From: Paenibacillus xylanexedens
GTDB lineage: Bacteria > Bacillota > Bacilli > Paenibacillales > Paenibacillaceae
NCBI RefSeq assembly: GCF_007680605.1
Contig: NZ_VEIO01000005.1
Span: 1 to 64,000 of the forward strand
Direction: 5' to 3'
DNA: 64,000 nucleotides
Position numbers and translations under genes: made by a program. Under the pieces are notes generated by a model. That model was given only the letters and a program-made list of their open reading frames with translations. It was not told the DNA's origin and did not search any database. Below, piece by piece: positions 52,565 to 61,608 of this stretch. The first letter of the stretch is position 1. The number at the start of each line of letters is the position of its first letter.

Positions 52565-54361
52565 GTGTTTAACGAATTCTACCGTCGGCTGATCGATCCT
52601 TTCAAGCGCAGCATTCGCAATAAATTGATACTTACCATGACCCTGGTCGCTGTACTGCCGGTCATAGTGATGACTGCGGTAGCTGCGGAGAATGCACGTT
52701 CCTCCATGGAAGCCGAGATTATGGATACGAACCGGGTCAATATGAATTGGGCCTCCGTCTATTTGGCAGAACAGTTTACCCGCATGAATAATATTATTTA
52801 TTCCATTCAGATCAGTGATGAATTGCACCAGTATTTGGCGTTAACTCGGGAAGCACCGGCCTCCAGCCGTTTTGACGAACAAAAGGCCGTTTTTAATATG
52901 CTGAACAGTGTGTACTATTCTGCCGGCAATTATGTGTTTGGGGTCGAACTGTACTTGAAGGAGCAGGACACCCTGTTCACCTTCAATTCCATGGAATCCC
53001 GAATTAAGACGGTTGCGGATATTCCCCAAGGGTATCATAAGCTATTTGCGGAGCATAAAGATTTTACAATTATCAATGATCCGATAGATTCGCAAAAGTT
53101 CCATATGACTCGTAGCATGAACCGCTTTGAGGATCAGGCTCAGATCGGGGCAATCAGTCTGGAGATCAAATGGGCTGAGTTTAATCAGACGCTTGAACTG
53201 CTCGACAGCAGGGGAGATTATACAGCCTATATCGGAGATAGTTCAGGTCATCCGGTATATCAACCGAACTCCTCCATCCAGCCATCGGATGAAGCGTTGA
53301 AGCAGCTGAGTGAAACGAAGAATAACGCAGGTTTTATTCGCACAGCACAGGAATATATTTTCTATCACGATATTGAGTCGACAGGGTTACGGGTGATTAA
53401 GATCGTACCGGATCATGTCATTAACGAGAGTGCACTGGAAACGATGAAGTATGGACTTGTCGTGGGCGGAGTGGCAACCGTAGTGTCTGTAGCTCTGGCG
53501 GCACTGGTTGCTTGGCGAACCTCTAAACCTATCGTCAAACTGGCGAATTCCATGAAGGGTATCCAGTTGATCAAGGATCGTAAAGTAGAGCGTAGCGGAC
53601 GAGTGGATGAGATTGGTCTACTGGAGAAAAATCTGCACGGCATGGCTAGTCGGATCCGGGAGCATATCCGGGACAACTATTTGATGAATCTTGAAAAGCA
53701 AACAGCCGAACTTAAAGCGTTACAATCCCAGATTCATCCTCATTTTCTACAAAATACACTGCAGATGATCGGCGGCATGGTGTATTCGCAAAAACCGGCA
53801 GACAGCTACAAGGTGATTCGGTCTTTAAGCGAAATGTTCCGTTATATTGTACGGGCGCCGGACGGCCTTGTCCCTCTGCAATCTGAACTGGATCAACTGG
53901 AGCATTATATGCTGATTCAGAAGCAACGTTTTGCCAGCCGGCTTGAATATAAGCTGGAAATTACGGGAGAACTCCGAGCGTGTTATATTCCGAAGTTATC
54001 CTTGCAGCCTATTGTTGAAAATGCATTTTTGCATGGGCTGGAGAAAAAGTCTGGGGAGTGGAAGCTAGGCATCGAAGTGCTCTGTGATCCGCAACAGGGC
54101 AGGGTGACCATTCAAATTTGTGATAATGGCATGGGTATGGAGCCGGATAGGCTCGCAGAGATGCAATCGAAACTGGAGCGCATTACGCGGCATACCGATC
54201 GGGTATGGAGTTCAGGCACGAGTATTGGACTGCTTAATGCCGCATCACGAATGGTGATGCATTTTGGACCCGATTACGGTATGCGTATGGAAAGTAAACT
54301 TGGGCAGGGAACAAAAGTGATCGTAACGATCCCCTGCACAACAGGAGGCGAGTCCTTGTGA
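52565..54361 (+). CDS. YesM-type sensor histidine kinase
   Basis: The 598-residue membrane kinase has a helix at about 18-40, an extracellular Cache-like sensing region, a second helix at about 298-322 and a HAMP segment. The His_kinase domain follows, with the phospho-acceptor in QSQIHPHFLQNTLQ (about 385-398). The ATP-binding domain comes next (PIVENAFLHGLEKK, DNGMGM, SIGLLNAASRM). It probably senses an extracellular sugar or binding protein and phosphorylates the response regulator encoded next, whose start overlaps its stop by four bases (GTGA). It starts at a GTG with GGAG ten bases upstream. Confidence 0.93.
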   Translation: MFNEFYRRLIDPFKRSIRNKLILTMTLVAVLPVIVMTAVAAENARSSMEAEIMDTNRVNMNWASVYLAEQFTRMNNIIYSIQISDELHQYLALTREAPASSRFDEQKAVFNMLNSVYYSAGNYVFGVELYLKEQDTLFTFNSMESRIKTVADIPQGYHKLFAEHKDFTIINDPIDSQKFHMTRSMNRFEDQAQIGAISLEIKWAEFNQTLELLDSRGDYTAYIGDSSGHPVYQPNSSIQPSDEALKQLSETKNNAGFIRTAQEYIFYHDIESTGLRVIKIVPDHVINESALETMKYGLVVGGVATVVSVALAALVAWRTSKPIVKLANSMKGIQLIKDRKVERSGRVDEIGLLEKNLHGMASRIREHIRDNYLMNLEKQTAELKALQSQIHPHFLQNTLQMIGGMVYSQKPADSYKVIRSLSEMFRYIVRAPDGLVPLQSELDQLEHYMLIQKQRFASRLEYKLEITGELRACYIPKLSLQPIVENAFLHGLEKKSGEWKLGIEVLCDPQQGRVTIQICDNGMGMEPDRLAEMQSKLERITRHTDRVWSSGTSIGLLNAASRMVMHFGPDYGMRMESKLGQGTKVIVTIPCTTGGESL

Positions 54362-55458
54362 GCAAGGAGATCTATAAAGTGCTGCTGGTGGATGATGAGC
54401 CGTGGAATCGGGATATTATCCGCAATCTTGGCGAATGGAATGAGCTCGGCCTGGTTGTCTGCGGTGAAGCAGAGGATGGAGAACAGGCGATACAGATGGT
54501 CAAGGAATTGCAACCTCATCTTATTATTACGGATATGCGTATGCCCGGATCAGACGGTGTCGAGCTGATGCAGACGCTGAGCAGTCAGTACCCGGAGATT
54601 AAGGTCGTTGTGGTAAGCGGTTATGATGATTTTAATTATGCCAAACACGCCCTTCGATATCGTGCAGCTGATTATCTGCTGAAACCGGTGAACCCGGATG
54701 AACTAAATGCTACGCTGGCGAAATGTAGTCGTGAACTGGATAAAGCCACTGCGGCACCAGAAGTATGGGAAGCTTATCCGGCTTCATTCGCGGGTGAATT
54801 CTCTCTGTTCCAGCAGCAGGCACGTCTGCGCTTTAACGACCTGAACCTGACGAGTCTGCGGGAATGGTTTCATCGATTAGAGCAGAAGCTGGAACAAAAC
54901 GAGGTTCGCAGACCTCGCCAGCTTGGACGTGCTGTCTATGAGCTGCAGAATATGCTGGACGAGCTATGTATGTCCAATGGGCTGTCCGATCGCCCGAAAG
55001 AGGGAGTATTGCCTCCTGCATCAACGCTGGGTTCGATCCGGGCAGCTGTGGAATGGATATCCGCTTCCTATTATCAGGCGCTGGAACAATTAATTGCCCA
55101 GCGCAAGTATAAGAACAAACTGAATCTGGAAGATGTGAGGCAGTATATGCAGCAACACTGCATGGAGATGATTACGCTGGAGCAGCTTGCCCAGATCTTT
55201 TTTGTCAGTAAGGAATATTTGAGCAAAGCCTTCAAGAAAGAGTATGACGTGAATGTGACCGATTATGTGGTCCAGCTTCGGATGACCAAAGCAAAAGAGT
55301 GGGTGATGGATGATCAGATTCCATTCAAACATATCGCCGAGATGACCGGATATGAAGATGTGTCCTACTTCTATCGGGTATTTAAAAAGCACTTTGGTGT
55401 GTCACCCGGAGAGATGCGCAAGGGCCAGCATAAGTTGTCTAACCCATTCCCCGAATGA
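54358..55458 (+). CDS. YesN-type AraC response regulator
   Basis: The 366-residue protein has a receiver domain at 1-125, with the acidic pair in VDDEP and the phospho-acceptor aspartate in IITDMRMPG at about 60. A helical linker follows, then a C-terminal AraC-type DNA-binding domain (about 258-360; ITLEQLAQIFFVSKEYLSKAFK, YEDVSYFYRVFKKHFG). Once phosphorylated by the upstream kinase it should activate the sugar importer operon starting at 55600. The start is a GTG overlapping the kinase stop. Its stop codon lies in a hairpin that may end the transcript. Confidence 0.94.
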   Translation: MSKEIYKVLLVDDEPWNRDIIRNLGEWNELGLVVCGEAEDGEQAIQMVKELQPHLIITDMRMPGSDGVELMQTLSSQYPEIKVVVVSGYDDFNYAKHALRYRAADYLLKPVNPDELNATLAKCSRELDKATAAPEVWEAYPASFAGEFSLFQQQARLRFNDLNLTSLREWFHRLEQKLEQNEVRRPRQLGRAVYELQNMLDELCMSNGLSDRPKEGVLPPASTLGSIRAAVEWISASYYQALEQLIAQRKYKNKLNLEDVRQYMQQHCMEMITLEQLAQIFFVSKEYLSKAFKKEYDVNVTDYVVQLRMTKAKEWVMDDQIPFKHIAEMTGYEDVSYFYRVFKKHFGVSPGEMRKGQHKLSNPFPE

Positions 55459-55473
55459 TTCGTTCGGGGAATG
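55445..55473 (+). terminator. Hairpin spanning the yesN-type stop codon
   Basis: CATTCCCCGAA pairs perfectly with TTCGGGGAATG around an eight-base loop that starts with the TGA stop. The following sequence (TTGCTTGG) is a poor T-run, so it may be a weak terminator or a 3' stabiliser. Confidence 0.5.
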
Positions 55474-55526
55474 TTGCTTGGATTAAGGTTTAAAATAATC
55501 CAATGGAAGAGTCTAATTTTGTCCAA

Positions 55527-55555
55527 TGAAGCGCTTACATTTTGCGATATATAAT
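55527..55555 (+). promoter_or_regulatory. Promoter of the sugar importer operon
   Basis: TATAAT (55550-55555) lies about 45 bases before the start codon. The expected -35 position (TGAAGC) is poor and overlaps a cre-like sequence, TGAAGCGCTTACA. A weak -35 fits the need for an activator such as the preceding response regulator. Confidence 0.4.
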
Positions 55556-55599
55556 GAGCCTATGAAAGACAAACCAGTCACACCGGGAGGTCATAAGAG

Positions 55600-56880
55600 A
55601 TGAAAGTATGGAAAAGCGTTGTAAGTGCGGCACTGGTCAGCGTTCTGCTCGCAGGTTGCGGCTCGAATGCAGGCACGGATAATGAACAGAACGAAGTCGC
55701 AGCAGGCAGCACCGTGAACCTCAAAGTATTCATTGCTCAACCAAGGCTGAAAGAACATTACGATAAATATATAGAACAGTTCAAGGCCAAAGAAAAAGCA
55801 GACAAAAACATCGAGGTGAACGTACAACTGGAGATGCCGCCAGCAGATAATGCGCCTCAGATTTTGAAAACAAGACTAGCGTCTAACGATGCACCAGACG
55901 TATTCGCTTTGCACGCAGTGAATGAGATTCCACCTTTCAGCAAAGCCGGATATCTGGAAGATTTGTCTAACCAACCTTTTGTAGATAAATTGCTGGATTC
56001 GGTCAAACCTTCGGTAACGGATGCAAGCGGCAAAGTGGTTGCGGTTCCGCTTGAAACCTTGTCATGGGGTTATCTGTACAACAAAGATATCTTCAAGGAA
56101 CAAGGACTTGAGGTTCCAACGACCTTGACAGAAATGAAAGCGGTTGTAGAGAAGCTGAAAGCAGCTGGCATTACACCGTTTGAGCTTTCTTACAAAGAAG
56201 CGTGGGTGCCGCAATTGTTCCTGCCACTCACTGTAGGGGCGCTGACACAGACAGAGCACAAGGACTTCGTGGAAAAAATGAACAAGGACGAAGCTTCCTT
56301 CTCGGATATGAAAGCCCTGTTTGATGTGTTCGATCTCGTCAATGCCAACGGAACGGATAAAGCGCTTGAAGTTGGAGCCGATGACGGCGCAGCGGCTTAC
56401 GCTACAGGCAAAGCGGCGATGTGGATTCAAGGACCGTGGTACGCGGAAACGATTCTGAAGTCCAATCCCGACATTAATTTTGGTGTAGCTCCAATGCCGC
56501 TGAACGACAATCCGGATGATACCAAAATCAACCTGAGTACATCCACGTCACTGGCTGTATCGTCATCAAGTAAAAATAAAGAAGTGGCACTCGACTTTGT
56601 AAATTACATTCTCGATGACAAGGATTCAAGTGCATTTTATGAAGCACTCAAGTTTAATCCGGTTGCCAAAGTGCATACGTTCAAGAGCTTCCCGTGGGTA
56701 GACGACGCCCTGAAATATGTTAACGAAGGCAAAGCTTATCAAGATCCAACGATCCCACAAGCCGTGAAGGATGAATCCGGTAAAGCACTGCAAGGATACT
56801 ACTCCGGACAATTGAATCAACAACAGGTGATTGATGCGCTCGACAAGGCGTGGAAGTCCTACAATAAAGTCAACAAATAA
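55600..56880 (+). CDS. Sugar-binding lipoprotein of an ABC importer
   Basis: The 426-residue protein has a lipoprotein signal (VVSAALVSVLLAGCGSN, cysteine at about 21) and the extracellular solute-binding family 1 fold. Landmarks are APDVFALHAVNEIPPFSKAGYLEDLS, VVAVPLETLSWGYLYNKDIFKEQGL and GKAAMWIQGPWYAE. It delivers a sugar, probably an oligosaccharide, to the two permeases encoded downstream. GGGAGG lies before the ATG. The context (YesM/YesN pair and GH42) suggests a galactoside or related sugar. Confidence 0.94.
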   Translation: MKVWKSVVSAALVSVLLAGCGSNAGTDNEQNEVAAGSTVNLKVFIAQPRLKEHYDKYIEQFKAKEKADKNIEVNVQLEMPPADNAPQILKTRLASNDAPDVFALHAVNEIPPFSKAGYLEDLSNQPFVDKLLDSVKPSVTDASGKVVAVPLETLSWGYLYNKDIFKEQGLEVPTTLTEMKAVVEKLKAAGITPFELSYKEAWVPQLFLPLTVGALTQTEHKDFVEKMNKDEASFSDMKALFDVFDLVNANGTDKALEVGADDGAAAYATGKAAMWIQGPWYAETILKSNPDINFGVAPMPLNDNPDDTKINLSTSTSLAVSSSSKNKEVALDFVNYILDDKDSSAFYEALKFNPVAKVHTFKSFPWVDDALKYVNEGKAYQDPTIPQAVKDESGKALQGYYSGQLNQQQVIDALDKAWKSYNKVNK

Positions 56881-56963
56881 GAGCTGAATGCTTAACAGAT
56901 AAAAGCTGGATGCTTCACAAGTAAGCGCCCGAACGATCAACAAGGTTGAGCTGTAAGAAAGCA

Positions 56964-57038
56964 GTATCCGCGTTTGTTGGCAAAATCTCGTTTGGTTCCG
57001 TATTGAGCTCGGGGTTTTGTCAACAAATGAGCGGTACT
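56964..57038 (+). repeat. Intercistronic stem-loop between binding protein and permease
   Basis: GTTTGTTGGCAAAATC pairs with GGTTTTGTCAACAAAT, extended at the base by CCGC / GCGG, around a 24-base loop. It would fold in the mRNA between the binding-protein and first permease genes, where such stems often raise the amount of the upstream message. Confidence 0.75.
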
Positions 57039-57135
57039 TTATTTCGTAACAGTCTCGAAGCAGATGAAACGGCTGGCTGAACGATCATCGTTCCCCCGTT
57101 AACCTTCATCCGCTGTGCAAAAAGGGGGAGAAGTT

Positions 57136-58020
57136 ATGGCTACGAATGTGTTCAAAAAGTATCTTTCATTGCTCGCGTTCACAGCGCCAGCCTTTGTAAT
57201 CTATGCGATATTCCTGCTGTACCCGACGTTTAGCGGGATGTTCTACAGCTTGACGGATTGGAACGGATTAAACCGTGACTACAGCTTTATCGGGCTGGGG
57301 AACTTTGTGGAATTGTTCAAGGAAGATCCTGACTTCATCAACTCGCTGTGGTTTACGATGAAATATGTTATTTTTATGCTGATTCTGCAAAATGTCATTG
57401 CATTGCTACTCGCCGTATTCATTGAGTCGCGTACACGCAGTAAAGGGTTGTTCCGCACGTTATTCTTCATGCCCAACATGATCAGTACAATCATCAGTGC
57501 ATTCATGTGGACGTTCATCTTTTCCCAGGTGTTGCCGCAGCTGGCTGAGAAATTAGCCGTTTCTTTTCTCGACCAACAATGGCTCGGTGATCCGAAGTTC
57601 TCCTTCTACTCGATTCTGATCGTATCGCTTTGGAACGGTGTGGGCTATATGATGATCATCTACCTGGCTGCATTGCAGGGTGTACCGAAGAGTCTCAAGG
57701 AAGCCGCGGTCATTGACGGCGCAAATGCGTTTCAAGTGCTACGTAACGTCGTACTGCCGATGATTACACATGCGATTACCATCTGTTTCTTCCTGACACT
57801 GAACGGTGCATTCAAAGTGTTCGAGGTTGTCTATGGATTAACAGGCGGCGGCCCGGGCCGGGCCACACAGGTCATCACCATGAATATTTATGAAGAAGCT
57901 TTCTCGAACAACTTCAGATACGGGTACGCAAGTGCCAAATCGGTTGTGTTGTTCATCATCGTCTTGATCTTTACACTCATCCAGATCACCGTCATGAAGA
58001 GAAAAGAGGTGGAAGCATGA
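57136..58020 (+). CDS. Sugar ABC transporter permease, MalF-type
   Basis: The 294-residue membrane protein has about six helices and the EAA loop that contacts the ATPase (LKEAAVIDGANAFQVLRNVVLPMI). It opens the import path for the sugar brought by the upstream lipoprotein. The ATG at 57136 is chosen because GGGGGAG lies just before it; an in-frame GTG at 57115 adds seven polar residues. The stop overlaps the next gene's start by four bases. Confidence 0.94.
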   Translation: MATNVFKKYLSLLAFTAPAFVIYAIFLLYPTFSGMFYSLTDWNGLNRDYSFIGLGNFVELFKEDPDFINSLWFTMKYVIFMLILQNVIALLLAVFIESRTRSKGLFRTLFFMPNMISTIISAFMWTFIFSQVLPQLAEKLAVSFLDQQWLGDPKFSFYSILIVSLWNGVGYMMIIYLAALQGVPKSLKEAAVIDGANAFQVLRNVVLPMITHAITICFFLTLNGAFKVFEVVYGLTGGGPGRATQVITMNIYEEAFSNNFRYGYASAKSVVLFIIVLIFTLIQITVMKRKEVEA

Positions 58021-58844
58021 GAATGCAGCGACTGAACAATTACCTGATTCGGCTGTTACTGATTCTCGGCTCTCTGGTAGCCATGCTACCGATCTACATG
58101 GCTGTGGTGAACTCGTTCAAAACACAGGGCGAGATGTTCCAATCGTTTATCGCTCTGCCGACCACGCTGCATTGGGAGAACTACACGGATGCGTTTAACA
58201 AAATCAATCTGCTCGGCAGCTCGCTGAACTCCGCGATTGTGTCCATTCTGGGTATCGGGGGAATTGTGTTCTGTGCTTCGCTTGCAGGTTACAAGCTGTC
58301 ACGGACTTCCGGCAGGCTTAGCAATCTGATCTTCTTCATGTTTGTCGCTTCCATGCTGGTGCCGTTCCATTCCATCATGATTCCGCTGACGCGTGTCGCA
58401 AAGGGGATGGGGGTGCAAGGAAGCACTTACGGACTGGCTCTGATCTATATCGGACTTGGCGTAAACATGGCGATCTTCCTCTATCACGGGTTTGTGAAGT
58501 CCATTCCGCGTGAACTGGAAGAATCGGCTCAGATCGATGGATGTAACGAGTTCCAGACGTTCTTTCAGATTATTTTCCCGCTTCTGCTTCCAATCACGGT
58601 GACGATTGCCATTCTGGACTTCCTGTGGATCTGGAATGACTTCCTGTTACCACTATTGATGTTGACAGATGTAAACCGGTATACACTTATCCTGTCTACA
58701 AACATGCTGTTTGGTGAGTATAACAAGGAATGGCCGCTAATTCTCTCTTCTCTGGTTTTGACTGCAATTCCGGTTATCCTGATCTACGCATTCTTCCAGA
58801 AGTTTATTATGGAGGGAATTGCGGAGGGAGCGGTCAAAGGATAA
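58017..58844 (+). CDS. Sugar ABC transporter permease, MalG-type
   Basis: The 275-residue membrane protein has about six helices and the EAA loop (PRELEESAQIDGCNEFQTFFQIIFPLL). It forms the second half of the import channel with the preceding permease. No ATPase gene follows, so a shared MsmX-type ATPase encoded elsewhere must power the importer. A hairpin lies about 80 bases downstream. Confidence 0.94.
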   Translation: MRMQRLNNYLIRLLLILGSLVAMLPIYMAVVNSFKTQGEMFQSFIALPTTLHWENYTDAFNKINLLGSSLNSAIVSILGIGGIVFCASLAGYKLSRTSGRLSNLIFFMFVASMLVPFHSIMIPLTRVAKGMGVQGSTYGLALIYIGLGVNMAIFLYHGFVKSIPRELEESAQIDGCNEFQTFFQIIFPLLLPITVTIAILDFLWIWNDFLLPLLMLTDVNRYTLILSTNMLFGEYNKEWPLILSSLVLTAIPVILIYAFFQKFIMEGIAEGAVKG

Positions 58845-58920
58845 GAGGCTAAGAATAACAGGGCAAAGGAGCTCGTTCCTGGAACCCACCTCTTCACACT
58901 TCAGTGTGTATGCTCATGTT

Positions 58921-58968
58921 TATAGCCTTGAACTACGGACATCCTCCGTTAGTTCAAGGCTATTCTCA
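58921..58968 (+). terminator. Terminator of the sugar importer operon
   Basis: ATAGCCTTGAACTA pairs with TAGTTCAAGGCTAT around a CGGA/TCCG inner stem. TCTCATTT follows, a modest T-run. Confidence 0.75.
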
Positions 58969-59083
58969 TTTATCGAAAGACAGAAAAACCAAGGTGAGCA
59001 TCCCCAATTAACACAAGTTGAGTATCAGAATTGCAAGGAGGGCGGCTATGTATTTTGCCATTTTCTATGCAAAGAGATGTTGC

Positions 59084-60601
59084 TCACACGCTGGGCTTCA
59101 TTAGCCTGTGTGCTTCTTGTGCAAGGACAATCAGTCCGCGCTCCATCTCCTCTTGCGAGGCATAGGCATAAGAGAGTCGGATATGACTCGCATCCATGCG
59201 ATCATACAGATACCCTGGATGAATGAGTACATCTGCTTCCAGACAGACAGAGAACAACTTGCGGATAGACAAGGTTTCTGCGGTGAAGCGCAACCAGATA
59301 TAGAAGCCGCCTTCAGGTATCTTCCACTCGGCTATGTCTCGAAGGTAGCGATGAAGTAGCTCCAGCATGAAGTCTCTGCGTCTTCGGAGCTCCGGACGTA
59401 GCCGATCCATATGAGTTGCGTGATGGCCATCTGCAAACCATAATGCGGCTGCTTCCTGTGCGAGCGAACTGGTACCGTAATCCGTCTGCATTTTAATATC
59501 GGCCAGCCTTCGAATGACGGGCACAGGGCCGACAAGCCAGCCAAGGCGAAGACCTGGACTGACCGCTTTGGAGAGTGTGCCCATATGCAGCACCCGGCCC
59601 TCTTGATCACTTGCCTTGAGTGGAGGAGGTGAAGGGTGATCCAGCCAAAGTTCCTGATAGGCGGCATCCTCCAATATGGAAATACCGAAACTGCGGGCGA
59701 GGGACATCAATTCATCCCGGCGACGGCAACTCATTACGCTGCCTGTAGGATTATGGAAACTCGGAATGGTGTACAGTAGCGGGAAAGACTCGCTGTTATT
59801 CTCGTCGTTTCCCGTGTGCAACGTATGTATCGCACGTTCCAAGTGCCCCAGGTGTAAGCCCTCTCCATCCATGGAAATTCCGTTTAGCTTTAATCCTGCC
59901 GATTGAAAGGCATGGATGGAATAGAGATATGATGGCTTCTCTAGCAAGACAGCTGATCCACGAGGCAACAGTCCCACAGAGATCAGATGCAGTGCCTGTA
60001 GAGATCCCGATACGATCAGGATCGAATCTGGTGAGGCCTGAATGCCACTAGACTGCAAATGTGCGGACAACGCCTCACGGAGCGCCAGACTGCCTTGAGG
60101 TTCGATGTAATTCAGCATACGTGTTCGTTTGGACAGGGTCTGGAGGATTCCATTAAACGCATCGTTAGGCATCAGTTCCGGCGCCAACTCACCTGTACCC
60201 AGCCGAATAATGCCAGGCCTGAACTCCGCCTGGTTAATCTGCTGAATCTCGGGCAGATTCGGGTAGTACCAGCCTTCCTGTGCAGCTTCGCTCCAGTTGG
60301 GCAAGGCGGCATGGGCCATACTGTGCCAACCGGAACCGGAGACATAGGTTCCTCCTCCGTGCCGGCCTTCAATCATGCCTGCCGCAGTCAGGTTATCCAG
60401 AGCGGTGACCAGCGTACTGCGGTTTACACCCATGGATGCTGCCAGTGATCGCTGCGAAGGCAGACGAGTCCCGGCTGACCACTCGCCTGTTGTGATTTTC
60501 TGCCGGATATAGGCTTCAATCTGACGGTACATAGGCAAATCAAGCGCAGGGTTTGGCTGCCAGTTTCGGCCAGAAGACGTATTGGGATATTGACGTCCCA
60601 T
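59084..60601 (-). CDS. MocR-type regulator (GntR domain plus aminotransferase fold)
   Basis: The 505-residue protein has an N-terminal GntR winged helix (LDLPMYRQIEAYIRQKITTGEW, LPSQRSLAASMGVNRSTLVTAL; to about 90). A PLP-binding class I aminotransferase-like domain follows (LIVSGSLQALHLISVGLLPRGS, PSFHNPTGSVMS, and the PLP lysine in GTLSKAVSPGLRLGWL). Such proteins act as PLP- or amino-acid-responsive regulators. It is divergent from a LysE-type exporter gene, a common arrangement, and probably controls it. AGGAGGTG lies before the ATG, inside a small palindrome (AGGTG-AAAT-CACCT) that could hide it in the mRNA. Confidence 0.93.
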   Translation of the reverse strand: MGRQYPNTSSGRNWQPNPALDLPMYRQIEAYIRQKITTGEWSAGTRLPSQRSLAASMGVNRSTLVTALDNLTAAGMIEGRHGGGTYVSGSGWHSMAHAALPNWSEAAQEGWYYPNLPEIQQINQAEFRPGIIRLGTGELAPELMPNDAFNGILQTLSKRTRMLNYIEPQGSLALREALSAHLQSSGIQASPDSILIVSGSLQALHLISVGLLPRGSAVLLEKPSYLYSIHAFQSAGLKLNGISMDGEGLHLGHLERAIHTLHTGNDENNSESFPLLYTIPSFHNPTGSVMSCRRRDELMSLARSFGISILEDAAYQELWLDHPSPPPLKASDQEGRVLHMGTLSKAVSPGLRLGWLVGPVPVIRRLADIKMQTDYGTSSLAQEAAALWFADGHHATHMDRLRPELRRRRDFMLELLHRYLRDIAEWKIPEGGFYIWLRFTAETLSIRKLFSVCLEADVLIHPGYLYDRMDASHIRLSYAYASQEEMERGLIVLAQEAHRLMKPSV

Positions 60602-60740
60602 CAGGTGATTTCACCTCCTGTAGTTATAAAGATAAAGTTGTCGCGTACTTGCTGTCGATCATGTGTCTATGACTGTTGTTAGGATGTACAGAGAAGGAGG
60701 GTTCTAAAGAAAGTGTCCGTTATCGTATTTGTATCGTCCA

Positions 60741-60770
60741 CTATACCATTTGGTTGGGTTCTATGCCATC
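60741..60770. promoter_or_regulatory. Direct repeats in the MocR/LysE gap
   Basis: CTATACCATT (60741-60750) and CTATGCCATC (60761-60770) are spaced by exactly 20 bases, two helical turns. MocR-type regulators are known to bind spaced direct repeats. They lie 66-95 bases before the LysE-type start codon. Confidence 0.55.
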
Positions 60771-60835
60771 CAAGTGGTTGGTTACGTCTTTCCTGATTTC
60801 ATTTACGCTGAAGAAAGAGATAAGGGGGATGGACA

Positions 60836-61444
60836 ATGGACGTTTTTATTCATGCCGTGGTGCTGGCATTTGGCTTGATTTTACCGCTGGGTGTTCAGAA
60901 TGTATTTATTTTTAATCAAGGGTTAACGCAAAAGAAATACCTGTATGCACTGCCAGCTATAATTACAGCAGGGATTAGTGACACGCTGCTGATTGGAGCC
61001 GCTGTAGGGGGCATGTCTCTCATATTGGTTCAATGGCCGCTACTCACCCATTTTTTATACGCGGCTGGAAGCCTGTTTTTGCTCTACATGGCTTGGGGAC
61101 TATGGAAATTATCGGCTTCTTCAGATAAAGCCCCCACTGCGATGTCGGCAGGACGGCAGATTGCTTTTGCCGCTTCGGTGTCTATTCTCAATCCGCATGC
61201 CTTGCTGGATACCGTGGCTGTCATTGGTACAAGTTCCATTCAGTATGCAGGGGTGGAGCGTATGTATTTTACAATCACAACAATGGCTGTATCCTGGATT
61301 TGGTTTCTGGGGCTTGCCGCTGCAGGCAGCGTAGTTGGCAATCATGACCGCACAGGGTATATACGAATTGTGCTGAGCCGCGTATCCGCTTTGATTATGG
61401 TTGGAATCGCACTGATGATGTGCTGGAGGCTTTTTAATTCCTAA
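60836..61444 (+). CDS. LysE/ArgO-family amino acid exporter
   Basis: The 202-residue membrane protein has about six helices and the LysE hallmark near the N-terminus (LILPLGVQNVFIFNQGL) together with SILNPHALLDTVAVIG. It would export basic or other amino acids, relieving overload. GGGGGA lies seven bases before the ATG. A MocR-type regulator is divergent and the shared gap carries 20-base-spaced direct repeats, so substrate-responsive control is likely. Confidence 0.93.
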   Translation: MDVFIHAVVLAFGLILPLGVQNVFIFNQGLTQKKYLYALPAIITAGISDTLLIGAAVGGMSLILVQWPLLTHFLYAAGSLFLLYMAWGLWKLSASSDKAPTAMSAGRQIAFAASVSILNPHALLDTVAVIGTSSIQYAGVERMYFTITTMAVSWIWFLGLAAAGSVVGNHDRTGYIRIVLSRVSALIMVGIALMMCWRLFNS

Positions 61445-61562
61445 ATCAGGTGTTCAAAGCTCGTGAGCAGGGTGAACCAATGAAAACCAGGGGATCGTAA
61501 AGGCTGGATGAATGTAAGAAGGGGACTTCATTGTACCTACCTACTTGTTAGCACTTGGCATC

Positions 61563-61600
61563 AAAAAAAGCTCCCCGTCGTAGAATCACGGGAAGCTTGT
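61563..61600 (-). terminator. Terminator of the chemoreceptor gene
   Basis: Read leftward, AAGCTTCCCGT pairs with ACGGGGAGCTT and is followed by seven T (AAAAAAA on the plus strand). Confidence 0.85.
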
Positions 61601-61608
61601 TATATTGA

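Noticed and set aside
55527..55539. Catabolite-control (cre) site before the sugar importer
   Set aside because: TGAAGCGCTTACA is one base short of the usual 14-base form, so I mention it only as cre-like in the promoter entry.
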